DNA of 7,987 nt from NCBI GenBank assembly GCA_964394205.1, contig CAYMVS010000079.1, positions 1 through 7,987 on the forward strand, in the 5' to 3' direction. The translations under genes were made by a program, and so were the position numbers. The notes beneath the pieces are model-generated. The model made no database searches, was not told the DNA's origin, and was given only the letters and a program-made list of their open reading frames with translations. How positions within the stretch are numbered: position 1 is the stretch's first letter; each line of letters begins with the position of its first letter. Origin of the DNA: HGM05190 sp964394205 (lineage in GTDB: Bacteria; Bacteroidota; Bacteroidia; Bacteroidales; Muribaculaceae). Shown piece by piece: positions 1 through 6,767 of this stretch.

Positions 1-24
1 GCCGCGAAACATTATGCAAAAAAT

Positions 25-57
25 TTTGGTCGTAAAATTCATTTTTACTACTTTTGC
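25..57 (+). promoter_or_regulatory. Bacteroidota-type promoter for the sppA-lpxK-PNP-thiL unit
   Basis: A TTTG at 25-28 is followed by a 20-bp spacer and TACTTTTG at 49-56, an exact match to the TAnnTTTG -7 element of Bacteroidota, with the commonly seen C after it. The spacing fits the known -33/-7 arrangement. Transcription would start near 60-63, leaving a leader of about 90 nt before the sppA ATG. No competing promoter of this type is visible before lpxK, the phosphorylase gene or thiL, so this one probably serves all four. The transcription start is inferred, not measured. Confidence 0.75.
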
Positions 58-153
58 ATTGATATGTAAGCATCAACAAGCAAGGTCGATTCAGTTGGAT
101 ATAAGCCGCCCCGATGCCTACAACCGACAATAAATGATAGATAACCACGATTC

Positions 154-1941
154 ATGAAGACTTTTTTCAAGAGCTTTCTTGGAGCAATGGCAGCTATATG
201 GCTGTCAATGATGCTCTTATCAGTAGGAACAATAATCACCATCTCGATCATTGCCGCCAAGACGGCAACAGGTGGCCCGGCAGTGGATGTCAAGAAGGGC
301 AGCGTGTTGGTTTTTGACCTGTCAAAGCAGGTCATCGACCGGCCGGCCACGCCCCAGCTGTCGGAGATACTCTCGGGCGACCGCGGTCAGGGCATCGTGC
401 TCGACGACATTGTCGCCGCCATTGACCATGCGGCGACCGACGATAAAGTTGTCGGCCTGTATATAAAATGTAAGGGCGGCTATGCCGGATTGGCTCAATA
501 TGACGCCATCGCCAACGCTTTGGAAAAATTCAAGAAATCGGGCAAGAAGATCATCACCTACGGCGACTCCTACACCCAGGGCAACTATTACCTCGCCTCG
601 ATCGCCGACAACATTCTGCTCAACCCCTCGGGTAGCGTCGACCTCCACGGCCTTGAAGCCACCACTCTCTATTTCAAGAAGATGCTCGACAAGATAGGCG
701 TCGACGTTCAGGTTGTCAAAGTTGGCACCTACAAGAGCGCCGTCGAGCCGTTCCTACTCGACAGCATGAGCGCCCCCTCGCGGCTTCAACAAGAAGTCTT
801 CCTGGGTAATATGTGGAGCCACATCGCCGCAACGATTGCCAAAAACCGCCGCATGAAACAGCAGCAGGTCAATCAGATAGCCGACAGCATCCCGGCTTTC
901 CTCCCCGCCGAGACCCTCAGGGGGATGCGACTTGTCGACTCGCTGGTGTATGAGCGCCAGGTGGATGCGATTGTCAGCGACCTGACCGGCTCGGTCGACA
1001 AACGGGCCGATGACAAAAAGACTCCTGTTTATGTAGACCTTATCGACTATGCCGGCTCGTTTGATGCATCAAAGGTCAACGGCGGCGGCAAGAAAAACAT
1101 TGCCGTTCTCTATGCCATCGGCGACATCGTCGACTCGGGTGACGGCGGCATCGTCAGTGAGAAATTAGTGCCGACCATCATAGACCTTGCCAACGATGAC
1201 GACGTTGACGCCCTGGTGATGCGTGTCAACTCGGGTGGCGGCAGCGCCTACGCCTCCGAGCAAATCTGGGAAGCCCTGAAATTTTTCAAGGAAAAGACCG
1301 GCAAGCCGTTCTACGTGTCGATGGGCGACTATGCCGCCTCGGGAGGTTACTACATCTCATGCGGCGCCGACCGCATCTATGCCGACCCCTTGACCCTGAC
1401 CGGCTCGATCGGAATCTTCGGCATGCTTCCCAGCGTGGAGAAACTGATGAAAGATGAGATTGGCGTAAACACCGGCACAGTGTCAACCAACCCCAAGGGC
1501 GCTCTCCCGACCCTGTTTCAAACCATGACACCGCGCCAGCGCGCCTCGATGCAAAGCTATGTCGACAACGGCTATGAACTGTTCACCCGCCGTGTCGCCG
1601 AGGGGCGCGATATGCCTGTCGACTCGGTCAAAGCGATTGCCGAGGGGCGCGTGTGGGACGGCTCGACCGCTCTCAAAATCAAGCTTGTCGATGAACTTGG
1701 CGACCTCAACACCGCCATCGCCGGCATAGCCAAAGAGCTTGGAGTTGACAGCTATACTATCTCGACCTATCCCTCAGTCGACATGAAATGGTGGACAGCC
1801 CTGCTTGAACTTGACACTGATATGTCGGCCCGACACATCATCTCCCACATACCCGGCGCCCTGAAGCTGTATGACTCAATCGAGTCGATACAAAACATGA
1901 GCGTGCTGCAGTGTCGCATGGATTATGTGATAGTTCAATAA
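154..1941 (+). CDS. sppA: Signal peptide peptidase SppA, 67-kDa type (peptidase family S49)
   Basis: This is a membrane-anchored serine protease thought to degrade signal peptides left in the membrane after secretion. The 595 residues fit the long, tandem-domain form (E. coli SppA is about 618). A single hydrophobic anchor spans about residues 9-35, with the catalytic part expected on the periplasmic side. Two S49 domains follow. The N-terminal one carries GTYKSAVEPF at 191-200, whose K194 matches the E. coli general base Lys209. The C-terminal one has VNSGGGS (358-364), DYAASGGYY with S396 matching the E. coli nucleophile Ser409, and TGSIG (416-420). Both halves of the Ser-Lys dyad are therefore present. 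The ATG at 154 is chosen because the anchor begins directly after a short basic N-terminus (MKTFFK). There is no clear Shine-Dalgarno sequence, as is normal for Bacteroidota. It is first in the unit, 22 bp ahead of lpxK. No damage is visible. Confidence 0.96.
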   Translation: MKTFFKSFLGAMAAIWLSMMLLSVGTIITISIIAAKTATGGPAVDVKKGSVLVFDLSKQVIDRPATPQLSEILSGDRGQGIVLDDIVAAIDHAATDDKVVGLYIKCKGGYAGLAQYDAIANALEKFKKSGKKIITYGDSYTQGNYYLASIADNILLNPSGSVDLHGLEATTLYFKKMLDKIGVDVQVVKVGTYKSAVEPFLLDSMSAPSRLQQEVFLGNMWSHIAATIAKNRRMKQQQVNQIADSIPAFLPAETLRGMRLVDSLVYERQVDAIVSDLTGSVDKRADDKKTPVYVDLIDYAGSFDASKVNGGGKKNIAVLYAIGDIVDSGDGGIVSEKLVPTIIDLANDDDVDALVMRVNSGGGSAYASEQIWEALKFFKEKTGKPFYVSMGDYAASGGYYISCGADRIYADPLTLTGSIGIFGMLPSVEKLMKDEIGVNTGTVSTNPKGALPTLFQTMTPRQRASMQSYVDNGYELFTRRVAEGRDMPVDSVKAIAEGRVWDGSTALKIKLVDELGDLNTAIAGIAKELGVDSYTISTYPSVDMKWWTALLELDTDMSARHIISHIPGALKLYDSIESIQNMSVLQCRMDYVIVQ

Positions 1942-1963
1942 ACCGCTACCCCCCACCACAAAG

Positions 1964-3067
1964 ATGGCCCGCAACATACTACTTTCCAAGCTGCTGTTGT
2001 TACCCATATCGAAAGTCTACGGTATGGTGATGGCCATCCGCAACTATCTGTTTGACTCCAACCTGCTGAAGCACACCGAGTTTGACATTCCGGTCATAGT
2101 GGTTGGCAACCTCGCCATGGGGGGCACCGGCAAGACGCCCCATGTGGAGTATATCATTGAGACACTGAGAGATGAATACAACGTCGGGGTGTTATCGAGA
2201 GGCTACAAACGACGCACCAAGGGCTTTGTGCTTGCCACCAAGCGCTCGCGGCCCGAAGATATTGGCGACGAGCCCTATCAGGTCTATCAGAAATATGGCG
2301 ACCGCGTCACCGTGGCCGTCTGTGAAAGCCGCGTCGAGGGCATCAAAAAGATGAGGGCCATCAACCCCAACCTTAATCTCATCCTGCTTGACGACGCCTT
2401 CCAGCACCGCTATGTCAAGCCGGCCATATCGATTGTGTTGAGCGAGTTTTCACGCCCGGTGTTTTATGACAGCCTGCTCCCCTACGGTCGCCTGCGCGAG
2501 CCTGTCAGCGCCCTGCAGCGCTGTGATGCCGTGATAATCACCAAATGCCCCGACGACATCAAGCCGATGGATTTCCGCATCTTCCGCGAGCACCTCAACC
2601 TCTTCCCCTACCAGAAACTGTTTTTCTCGACCTACAGTTACGGCCACCTTGTGTCGGTGTTTCCCGAGCATGTGACCTACATCCCTTATCTCGACTGGCT
2701 CACCGCCGACGACTCCATTCTGATTCTCACCGGTGTCGGCAATCCCCGGCCTTTTGTGCTCCACCTGCGTAAGTATAAAGCCCGGGTCAAAGTGAAACGA
2801 TACAGCGACCATCACAATTTCACTGCCGGCGACATGGAGGCCATAATGCACAAATTTGAGCAGATGCCCGGCAAACGCAAGTTTATCGTGACGACCGAGA
2901 AAGATGCCGTTCGCCTCTCCAACAACCCCTATTTTCCCCATGCGCTCAAGTCGTGCATCTTCTATCTGCCCGTGTCGGTCGACTTCCTGCCACAGAGCGA
3001 TGCTCCCTTTGAGACAGAGATACGCAAGATGATAGCCGAGAGTATCAAGAAACAGAAAAACAGCTGA
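1964..3067 (+). CDS. lpxK: Tetraacyldisaccharide 4'-kinase LpxK
   Basis: LpxK phosphorylates the 4'-position of tetraacyldisaccharide 1-phosphate to give lipid IVA, a late step of the Raetz lipid A pathway at the inner face of the cytoplasmic membrane. The 367-residue length is normal for Bacteroidota LpxK. The P-loop is at 46-59 (VVGNLAMGGTGKTP), in the form typical of the family. Other family motifs are SRGYKRRTKG (78-87), GDEP (101-104), the Walker B-like LLDDAFQHR (141-149), LPYGRLREP (172-180), LTGVGNP (255-261), DHHNF (282-286) and TEKDAVRL (311-318). The N-terminal 30 residues are hydrophobic with basic residues and fit the membrane-associating helix known from the Aquifex structure. 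The gene lies 22 bp after sppA and probably shares its transcript. In Bacteroides the 4'-phosphate is later removed by LpxF; whether that happens here cannot be seen. Confidence 0.97.
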   Translation: MARNILLSKLLLLPISKVYGMVMAIRNYLFDSNLLKHTEFDIPVIVVGNLAMGGTGKTPHVEYIIETLRDEYNVGVLSRGYKRRTKGFVLATKRSRPEDIGDEPYQVYQKYGDRVTVAVCESRVEGIKKMRAINPNLNLILLDDAFQHRYVKPAISIVLSEFSRPVFYDSLLPYGRLREPVSALQRCDAVIITKCPDDIKPMDFRIFREHLNLFPYQKLFFSTYSYGHLVSVFPEHVTYIPYLDWLTADDSILILTGVGNPRPFVLHLRKYKARVKVKRYSDHHNFTAGDMEAIMHKFEQMPGKRKFIVTTEKDAVRLSNNPYFPHALKSCIFYLPVSVDFLPQSDAPFETEIRKMIAESIKKQKNS

Positions 3068-3165
3068 ACCACTCAGGGCTCATCAATGTTTATTCAGATA
3101 TTGGAGAGTCACCCGACAGTTCACCCCCCTCAGTAACCGAAATTCAAATCCTAAACAAAACAGCC

Positions 3166-3978
3166 ATGTTAGACAAAATCAATCAAACAGCCCAATTTCT
3201 TCGTTCAAAAGTAGCCGACATGCCCAAAATCGGCATCATACTCGGCACCGGCCTGGGCGCGCTTGTAGATCATATTGAAGATAAAACATTTATCCCCTAT
3301 GCCGAGATACCCAATTTCCCGGTATCGACCGTTCAGGGCCACTCGGGCAACCTGATATTCGGCACATTGGGCGGCAAGCGGGTCATGGCCATGCAAGGAC
3401 GTTTCCATTACTATGAGGGCTATGACATGAAGACGGTCACCTTCCCGGTGCGCGTGATGAAGGCGCTCGGTGTGGAGACTCTGTTTGTGAGCAACGCCGC
3501 CGGCGGCATGAACAAGGAGTTTAAGGTTGGCGACGTGATGATTATCACCGACCACATCAATCTGTTTCCCGAGAACCCCCTGCGCGGTAAAAACTATGAG
3601 GAGCTCGGCACCCGTTTCCCGGCCATGACCGAGGCCTACAGCCACCGGTTCATCAAGATGGCCAACGATATCGCCGACGAGAAACAGATTCCGGTTGTTC
3701 ACGGCGTTTACTGTGGCGTGACCGGCCCGACATTTGAGACACCGGCCGAGTATGAATACTACCGCATCATTGGCGGCGACGCTGTCGGCATGTCGACAGT
3801 CCCCGAGGTTATCGTGGCCAACCACGCCGGCATGAAAGTGTTTGGCCTGTCGGTCATCACCGACCTTGGCGGCAAAGACATCACCGTTGCCCCCACCCAC
3901 GAGGAGGTGCAGCAGGCAGCTCTTGTGGCCCAGCCAAAGTGTCTCGAGATCATGAAAGAACTCGTGGCCCGCATCTGA
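3166..3978 (+). CDS. punA: Purine nucleoside phosphorylase, trimeric PNP/MTAP family
   Basis: This cytosolic enzyme cleaves purine (deoxy)nucleosides with phosphate to free base plus (deoxy)ribose 1-phosphate, for purine salvage. The 270 residues fit the homotrimeric class. The fold is intact: ILGTGLG (25-31, T28 in the place of human Ser33), GHSG (58-61, H59), GRFHYYEGY (78-86, R79 and H81), SNAAGG (109-114), GPTFETPAE (187-195, E191 matching human Glu201), GMSTVPE (208-214) and H245 near the end. The residue matching human Asn243, which helps select 6-oxopurines, is Asp233 in VITDLGG. Aspartate at this site is what MTA phosphorylase uses to bind adenine, so base preference may differ from inosine/guanosine-only enzymes. 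The start follows an A-rich stretch without Shine-Dalgarno, usual for the phylum. A 98-bp gap follows lpxK, and thiL begins 46 bp downstream. The family call is firm; the substrate range and symbol are less sure. Confidence 0.94.
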   Translation: MLDKINQTAQFLRSKVADMPKIGIILGTGLGALVDHIEDKTFIPYAEIPNFPVSTVQGHSGNLIFGTLGGKRVMAMQGRFHYYEGYDMKTVTFPVRVMKALGVETLFVSNAAGGMNKEFKVGDVMIITDHINLFPENPLRGKNYEELGTRFPAMTEAYSHRFIKMANDIADEKQIPVVHGVYCGVTGPTFETPAEYEYYRIIGGDAVGMSTVPEVIVANHAGMKVFGLSVITDLGGKDITVAPTHEEVQQAALVAQPKCLEIMKELVARI

Positions 3979-4024
3979 TTCACCCTTCCCGCGGGATCCA
4001 CGCTCTCTGAAAACCCAAACAATC

Positions 4025-5053
4025 ATGCAATCGACTGAAATATCATCGTTAGGCGAATTTGGTCTTATCGACCGCCTGACCAAGGAGTTGCCAAAGGTCA
4101 ACACCTCAACCCTGAGGGCCGTTGGCGACGATGCCGCCGTGATGCACTATCCCGACGATGTCGACACCCTCGTGACCACCGATCTGCTGCTCGAGGGGGT
4201 TCACTTTGACCTGACCTACGTGCCGCTGCGTCACCTCGGGTATAAAGCCGCCGTGGTAAATTTCTCCGACATATACGCCATGAACGGCACTCCCCGGCAA
4301 ATCACCGTCTCGCTGGGCATCTCGACACGTTTTACCGTCGAGCACATCGAGGAGCTCTATGCCGGCATCCGTCTGGCCTGTGAGATATATGGTGTAGACA
4401 TTGTTGGTGGCGACACCACCGCCTCGCGTCAGGGCCTGGTCATCTCGATCACCTGTCTTGGCGAGGCACGTCGCGACGATATAGTGTATCGCGACGGCGC
4501 GCGCGACACCGACCTCATCTGTGTCTCGGGCGATTTGGGCGCGGCCTACATGGGTCTGCAACTTCTCGAGCGTGAAAAGGTCGCCTCGGCCGGGCAGAAA
4601 GATTTTGTGCCTCAATTTCAGGGCAAGGAGTATCTCATTGAGCGTCAGCTTAAACCCGAGGCCCGGCGTGACATTGTCGAGGAGCTGGCCAAAGCCGGCA
4701 TCAAACCGACAGCCATGATGGACATCAGCGACGGGCTCTCGTCCGAGTTGCTTCACATCTGTCACGACTCTCACGTCGGGTGCCGCATATATGAAGACCG
4801 CATCCCGATTGATTATCAAACCGCCATCATGGCCGAAGAGCTCGGCATGAACCTGGTGACCGCCGCCCTCAACGGCGGTGAGGATTATGAGCTGCTGTTC
4901 ACCGTGCCCCTGCACGAGCATGAGAAAATCGAGCGTCTGCCCGGTGTCAAGCTCATTGGCCACATCACAAAGGAAGATTTGGGCTGCGCCATGATAACGC
5001 GCGACGGCAATGAGATAACACTGCGTGCCCAAGGTTTCAACCCCTTGAAATAA
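4025..5053 (+). CDS. thiL: Thiamine-monophosphate kinase ThiL
   Basis: ThiL phosphorylates thiamine monophosphate with ATP to make thiamine diphosphate, the last step of thiamine cofactor synthesis, in the cytosol. It belongs to the PurM/ThiL/SelD ATP-binding superfamily. The visible family motifs in order are GEFGLID (10-16), GDDAAV (34-39), TTDLLLEGVHF (51-61), the AIRS-type helix GYKAAVVNFSDIYAMNG (72-88), GVDIVGGDTT (123-132), VSGDLG (167-172), MMDISDGL (231-238) and GGEDYELLF (284-292). These include the acidic residues that hold the magnesium ions and the phosphates. The 342 residues are slightly longer than E. coli ThiL (about 325); an insert around residues 182-208, rich in charged residues, accounts for most of this. 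It is the last gene of the rightward unit: the intrinsic terminator begins 22 bp after the stop. No other thi gene and no TPP riboswitch is seen nearby. Confidence 0.96.
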   Translation: MQSTEISSLGEFGLIDRLTKELPKVNTSTLRAVGDDAAVMHYPDDVDTLVTTDLLLEGVHFDLTYVPLRHLGYKAAVVNFSDIYAMNGTPRQITVSLGISTRFTVEHIEELYAGIRLACEIYGVDIVGGDTTASRQGLVISITCLGEARRDDIVYRDGARDTDLICVSGDLGAAYMGLQLLEREKVASAGQKDFVPQFQGKEYLIERQLKPEARRDIVEELAKAGIKPTAMMDISDGLSSELLHICHDSHVGCRIYEDRIPIDYQTAIMAEELGMNLVTAALNGGEDYELLFTVPLHEHEKIERLPGVKLIGHITKEDLGCAMITRDGNEITLRAQGFNPLK

Positions 5054-5075
5054 AGCAAGAAAACATCACTGAACC

Positions 5076-5105
5076 AAAAAGAGGCTGCGTTGCGGCCTCT
5101 TTTTT
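5076..5105 (+). terminator. Intrinsic terminator after thiL
   Basis: A perfect 10-bp stem, AAAAAGAGGC (5076-5085) with GCCTCTTTTT (5095-5104), continues through a T-G wobble and two more G-C pairs to a GTT loop at 89-91 of the 5000s. The run of T from 5100 to 5105 gives the U-tract. This is a textbook Rho-independent terminator, and it closes the sppA-thiL unit before the next promoter. Confidence 0.93.
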
Positions 5106-5115
5106 ACAGCACCGA

Positions 5116-5147
5116 TGTGGAAAACCCGAGAATTTTTGCTATATTTG
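5116..5147 (+). promoter_or_regulatory. Promoter of the small membrane-protein gene
   Basis: TATATTTG at 5140-5147 matches the Bacteroidota -7 element TAnnTTTG exactly. TGTG at 5116-5119, 20 bp upstream, is a three-of-four match to the -33 TTTG. The spacing equals that of the sppA promoter. The element lies directly after the thiL terminator, as expected for a new unit. Transcription should begin at about 5151-5154, on or next to the ATG at 5152, so the mRNA is probably leaderless or nearly so. Confidence 0.65.
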
Positions 5148-5151
5148 TGAT

Positions 5152-5526
5152 ATGAAACAAGAAATAAAACATCGCCGGCTGGAAGCTTTTTACAGAAGCA
5201 AAGTTCTTAACGCCCTTATGTTGATAATTGTGGTGAGCCTCCTGTTGATGGTTTACACAAACTCAATGCTTATGCCAATTATTTGCAGTACATTGGCTCT
5301 CATCTTCTCTATCGGCTATTCCCTTTGGCTTTGGATAAAGAGACCCAAAAGCATAATTATCAACGATTGGCTCTCCAATCTGAGCAGTGTGTTCACCCTT
5401 TATTTCATGCTTGTTGCCGCTATCGATGCCCGAAACCAATGGTGGTTCATCACACCGATGGCATTATTGGTCGTATTTTTGTTTATAATATTGATAAACA
5501 ATCGGGATCAGAAATTTGATATTTAG
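5152..5526 (+). CDS. Small AT-rich protein with four predicted membrane helices, unknown function
   Basis: I do not recognise a family for this 124-residue protein. It starts with a basic, hydrophilic stretch (KQEIKHRR). Four hydrophobic segments follow at about 18-36, 39-62, 73-91 and 97-115. Positive charges sit at the N-terminus, in the loop after helix 2 (KRPKS) and at the C-terminal tail, so the positive-inside rule predicts both ends in the cytoplasm. No enzyme motif, cysteine pair or conserved-looking signature is visible. The next in-frame ATG is codon 23, inside helix 1, so 5152 is the sensible start even though almost no leader is left. The gene has its own promoter, is sealed from thiL by a terminator and converges on the methyltransferase gene 17 bp away. 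A hand count over 5161-5520 gives about 40% GC, against about 60% in sampled thiL lines. Hydrophobic codons explain part of this; recent transfer is possible. Confidence 0.75.
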   Translation: MKQEIKHRRLEAFYRSKVLNALMLIIVVSLLLMVYTNSMLMPIICSTLALIFSIGYSLWLWIKRPKSIIINDWLSNLSSVFTLYFMLVAAIDARNQWWFITPMALLVVFLFIILINNRDQKFDI

Positions 5527-5543
5527 TCAGATTGGTCCGACGA

Positions 5544-6722
5544 TCAGACACGCCGGGTCACCAGCAGGGTCTTTCCCCGGCTCGATGTGATGGCCCAGAG
5601 GCGGTGGGACGAGCTCTCGCCGGTCTTGAACCGCTTTTTAAACTCAGCCGCTTTAAGGGGGAAATTGCGTGTTGTCACGCTCAGCTGCCCATACACTCCG
5701 AGCAGACGGGCTACCTCGCGCTTGCTGAAAGAGACAACTGTCTCTATTTCAAACCTGTCACCCGGAAAGGTGTCAACTTTCTGTGGCGAGATGAAAAGGT
5801 GCACATTCTCCCCCGGCTGAAACATATCATATTTGGCGGCCAACGCCCCGTAACACCCGGCTTTTGTGACAGCGGGATAAGGGTCATACATGAACATTCC
5901 CGCCTCAGGCTGCCGATATTCACCGGCAGAAATCCGGTTGACCGAACCAAAATCTTCAGTCACAACCCTCTCGCCGTCAATGGTTACCGCTGTCAACCGG
6001 CCGCTACCCGGCAGAATGACAACAAGCTCCTTACACTCGGCCGTAGTGCCAACCGTCAATATATCGACCTCACCCGCCCGGGCCAGCCCACGCCTCGCCT
6101 CTGTCACGTCAAGCATGGGTGACGCCTTTATAATCAATCGTTTGCAACGTGACATTATCAACTCGATATTGGTCACCACATCGGGCGAACAGTCGGTCAT
6201 GGCATACAGTCGCCGTCCACCCTCCCCACGCCGGGCCGGGTCAACAAATATCACGTCATAGACAGCCGAACCATCCCCTCTTAAAGCCTCGACCGAGTCG
6301 CCGGTAAAGGCCTCTATGCAGCCCGAAAGTCCCATCCCGCCGGCGTTGATTCTCATAGCCTCGACAACCCGCGGGTCAATGTCAAAAGTCGTGACATGAC
6401 ATTGGCGGGAGGCGGCGTGAAAAACATCTATTCCCAGGCCGCAGGTCATGTCGAGCACCCTGGCGCCTCCCGGCAGCAGCGATGAGTGAAACCGCGCCAG
6501 AGGGTCGGCCGTGCATTGCTCGGCCGATAGCACCGTTGGAAACACAAAACCCGGAAAACGCTCCAACTCCTCCCCTACCTTGCGCGCTCCCTTTTGTCGC
6601 GCTTCAATCTGGGTGATGAGCCACGACCGGGCCGGGTCGTGCCCATGCTTGAGGCGCAACCGATTGACATCATCATTGAGATGTGTCTCAATCCATTTTA
6701 AATCACTCTCGCTCAGTCTCAT
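5544..6722 (-). CDS. PG_1098-like class I SAM-dependent methyltransferase with C-terminal THUMP-like domain
   Basis: This 392-residue protein resembles the Bacteroidota family typified by Porphyromonas gingivalis PG_1098: a ferredoxin-like N-terminal part, a Rossmann methyltransferase domain and a C-terminal THUMP-like domain. The SAM-binding motif I is LDMTCGLGIDV (90-100). The acidic end of strand 2 is in FDID (113-116), and GDSVEAL (141-147) is a likely adenine-contact loop. Motif IV is FVDPARR (159-165). IIKASPMLD (197-205) and DPYPAVTKAG (280-289) are further family-like segments. The tail from about residue 320 includes TRNFPLKAAEFKK (351-363), typical of the THUMP-like part. THUMP-linked methyltransferases usually act on RNA, so an RNA substrate is plausible, but I know of no proven one for this family. 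The ATG at 6722 abuts a hairpin (6730-6767), and no TAnnTTTG promoter is seen in the 61 bp behind it, so it may be read through from the dehydrogenase gene. Confidence 0.85.
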   Translation of the reverse strand: MRLSESDLKWIETHLNDDVNRLRLKHGHDPARSWLITQIEARQKGARKVGEELERFPGFVFPTVLSAEQCTADPLARFHSSLLPGGARVLDMTCGLGIDVFHAASRQCHVTTFDIDPRVVEAMRINAGGMGLSGCIEAFTGDSVEALRGDGSAVYDVIFVDPARRGEGGRRLYAMTDCSPDVVTNIELIMSRCKRLIIKASPMLDVTEARRGLARAGEVDILTVGTTAECKELVVILPGSGRLTAVTIDGERVVTEDFGSVNRISAGEYRQPEAGMFMYDPYPAVTKAGCYGALAAKYDMFQPGENVHLFISPQKVDTFPGDRFEIETVVSFSKREVARLLGVYGQLSVTTRNFPLKAAEFKKRFKTGESSSHRLWAITSSRGKTLLVTRRV

Positions 6723-6729
6723 GAAAGCA

Positions 6730-6767
6730 AAGCCGGGTAACCGAAATCACTTTCGACCACCCGGCTT
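6730..6767 (-). terminator. Long imperfect hairpin between acyl-CoA dehydrogenase and methyltransferase genes
   Basis: The outer stem of 9 bp pairs 6730-6738 (AAGCCGGGT) with 6759-6767 (ACCCGGCTT). Past a 3x3 internal loop, an inner 5-bp stem pairs CGAAA (6742-6746) with TTTCG (6751-6755) around a TCAC loop. On the leftward transcript the stem comes after the dehydrogenase stop, 17 nt on. It is followed by UUUGCUUUC, a weak and interrupted U-tract, and then by the methyltransferase ATG 7 nt after the stem. It is probably a terminator or partial terminator for the dehydrogenase unit. Because the U-tract is poor, an mRNA-stabilising or start-site-masking hairpin is also possible. Confidence 0.55.

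Noticed and set aside
2450..2941. Antisense open frame of 163 codons opposite lpxK
   Set aside because: It is a shadow of the lpxK frame; the translation is low in recognisable structure and lpxK is intact.
3068..3165. Internal promoter or terminator in the 98-bp lpxK-phosphorylase gap
   Set aside because: No TAnnTTTG with a correctly spaced TTTG and no stem with a T-tract could be found; only a repeated TCACCC and an A-rich stretch before the ATG.
3979..4024. TPP riboswitch or promoter before thiL
   Set aside because: The 46-bp gap is too short for a TPP riboswitch and none of its conserved core is visible. The CCCGCGGG palindrome there is short and has no T-tract.
3205..4104. Long antisense open frame of 299 codons opposite the nucleoside phosphorylase gene
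   Set aside because: It lies almost wholly opposite a gene with complete family motifs and runs into the start of thiL. Its translation shows no domain logic, and GC-rich third positions readily leave the reverse frame free of stops.
4106..5032. Antisense open frame of 308 codons opposite thiL
   Set aside because: It mirrors thiL codons in reverse, has no recognisable motif, and thiL itself is unmistakable. No promoter or independent support was seen.
5552..5581. GCCGGG...CCCGGC inverted repeat as a terminator for the small membrane gene
   Set aside because: The 6-bp stem has an 18-nt loop and no T-run after it, and it lies in the methyltransferase coding sequence. It is likely chance in GC-rich DNA.
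5532..6122. Rightward open frame of 196 codons opposite the methyltransferase gene
   Set aside because: The opposite strand carries a protein with clear SAM-binding motifs. This frame begins in the convergent gap with no promoter of its own.
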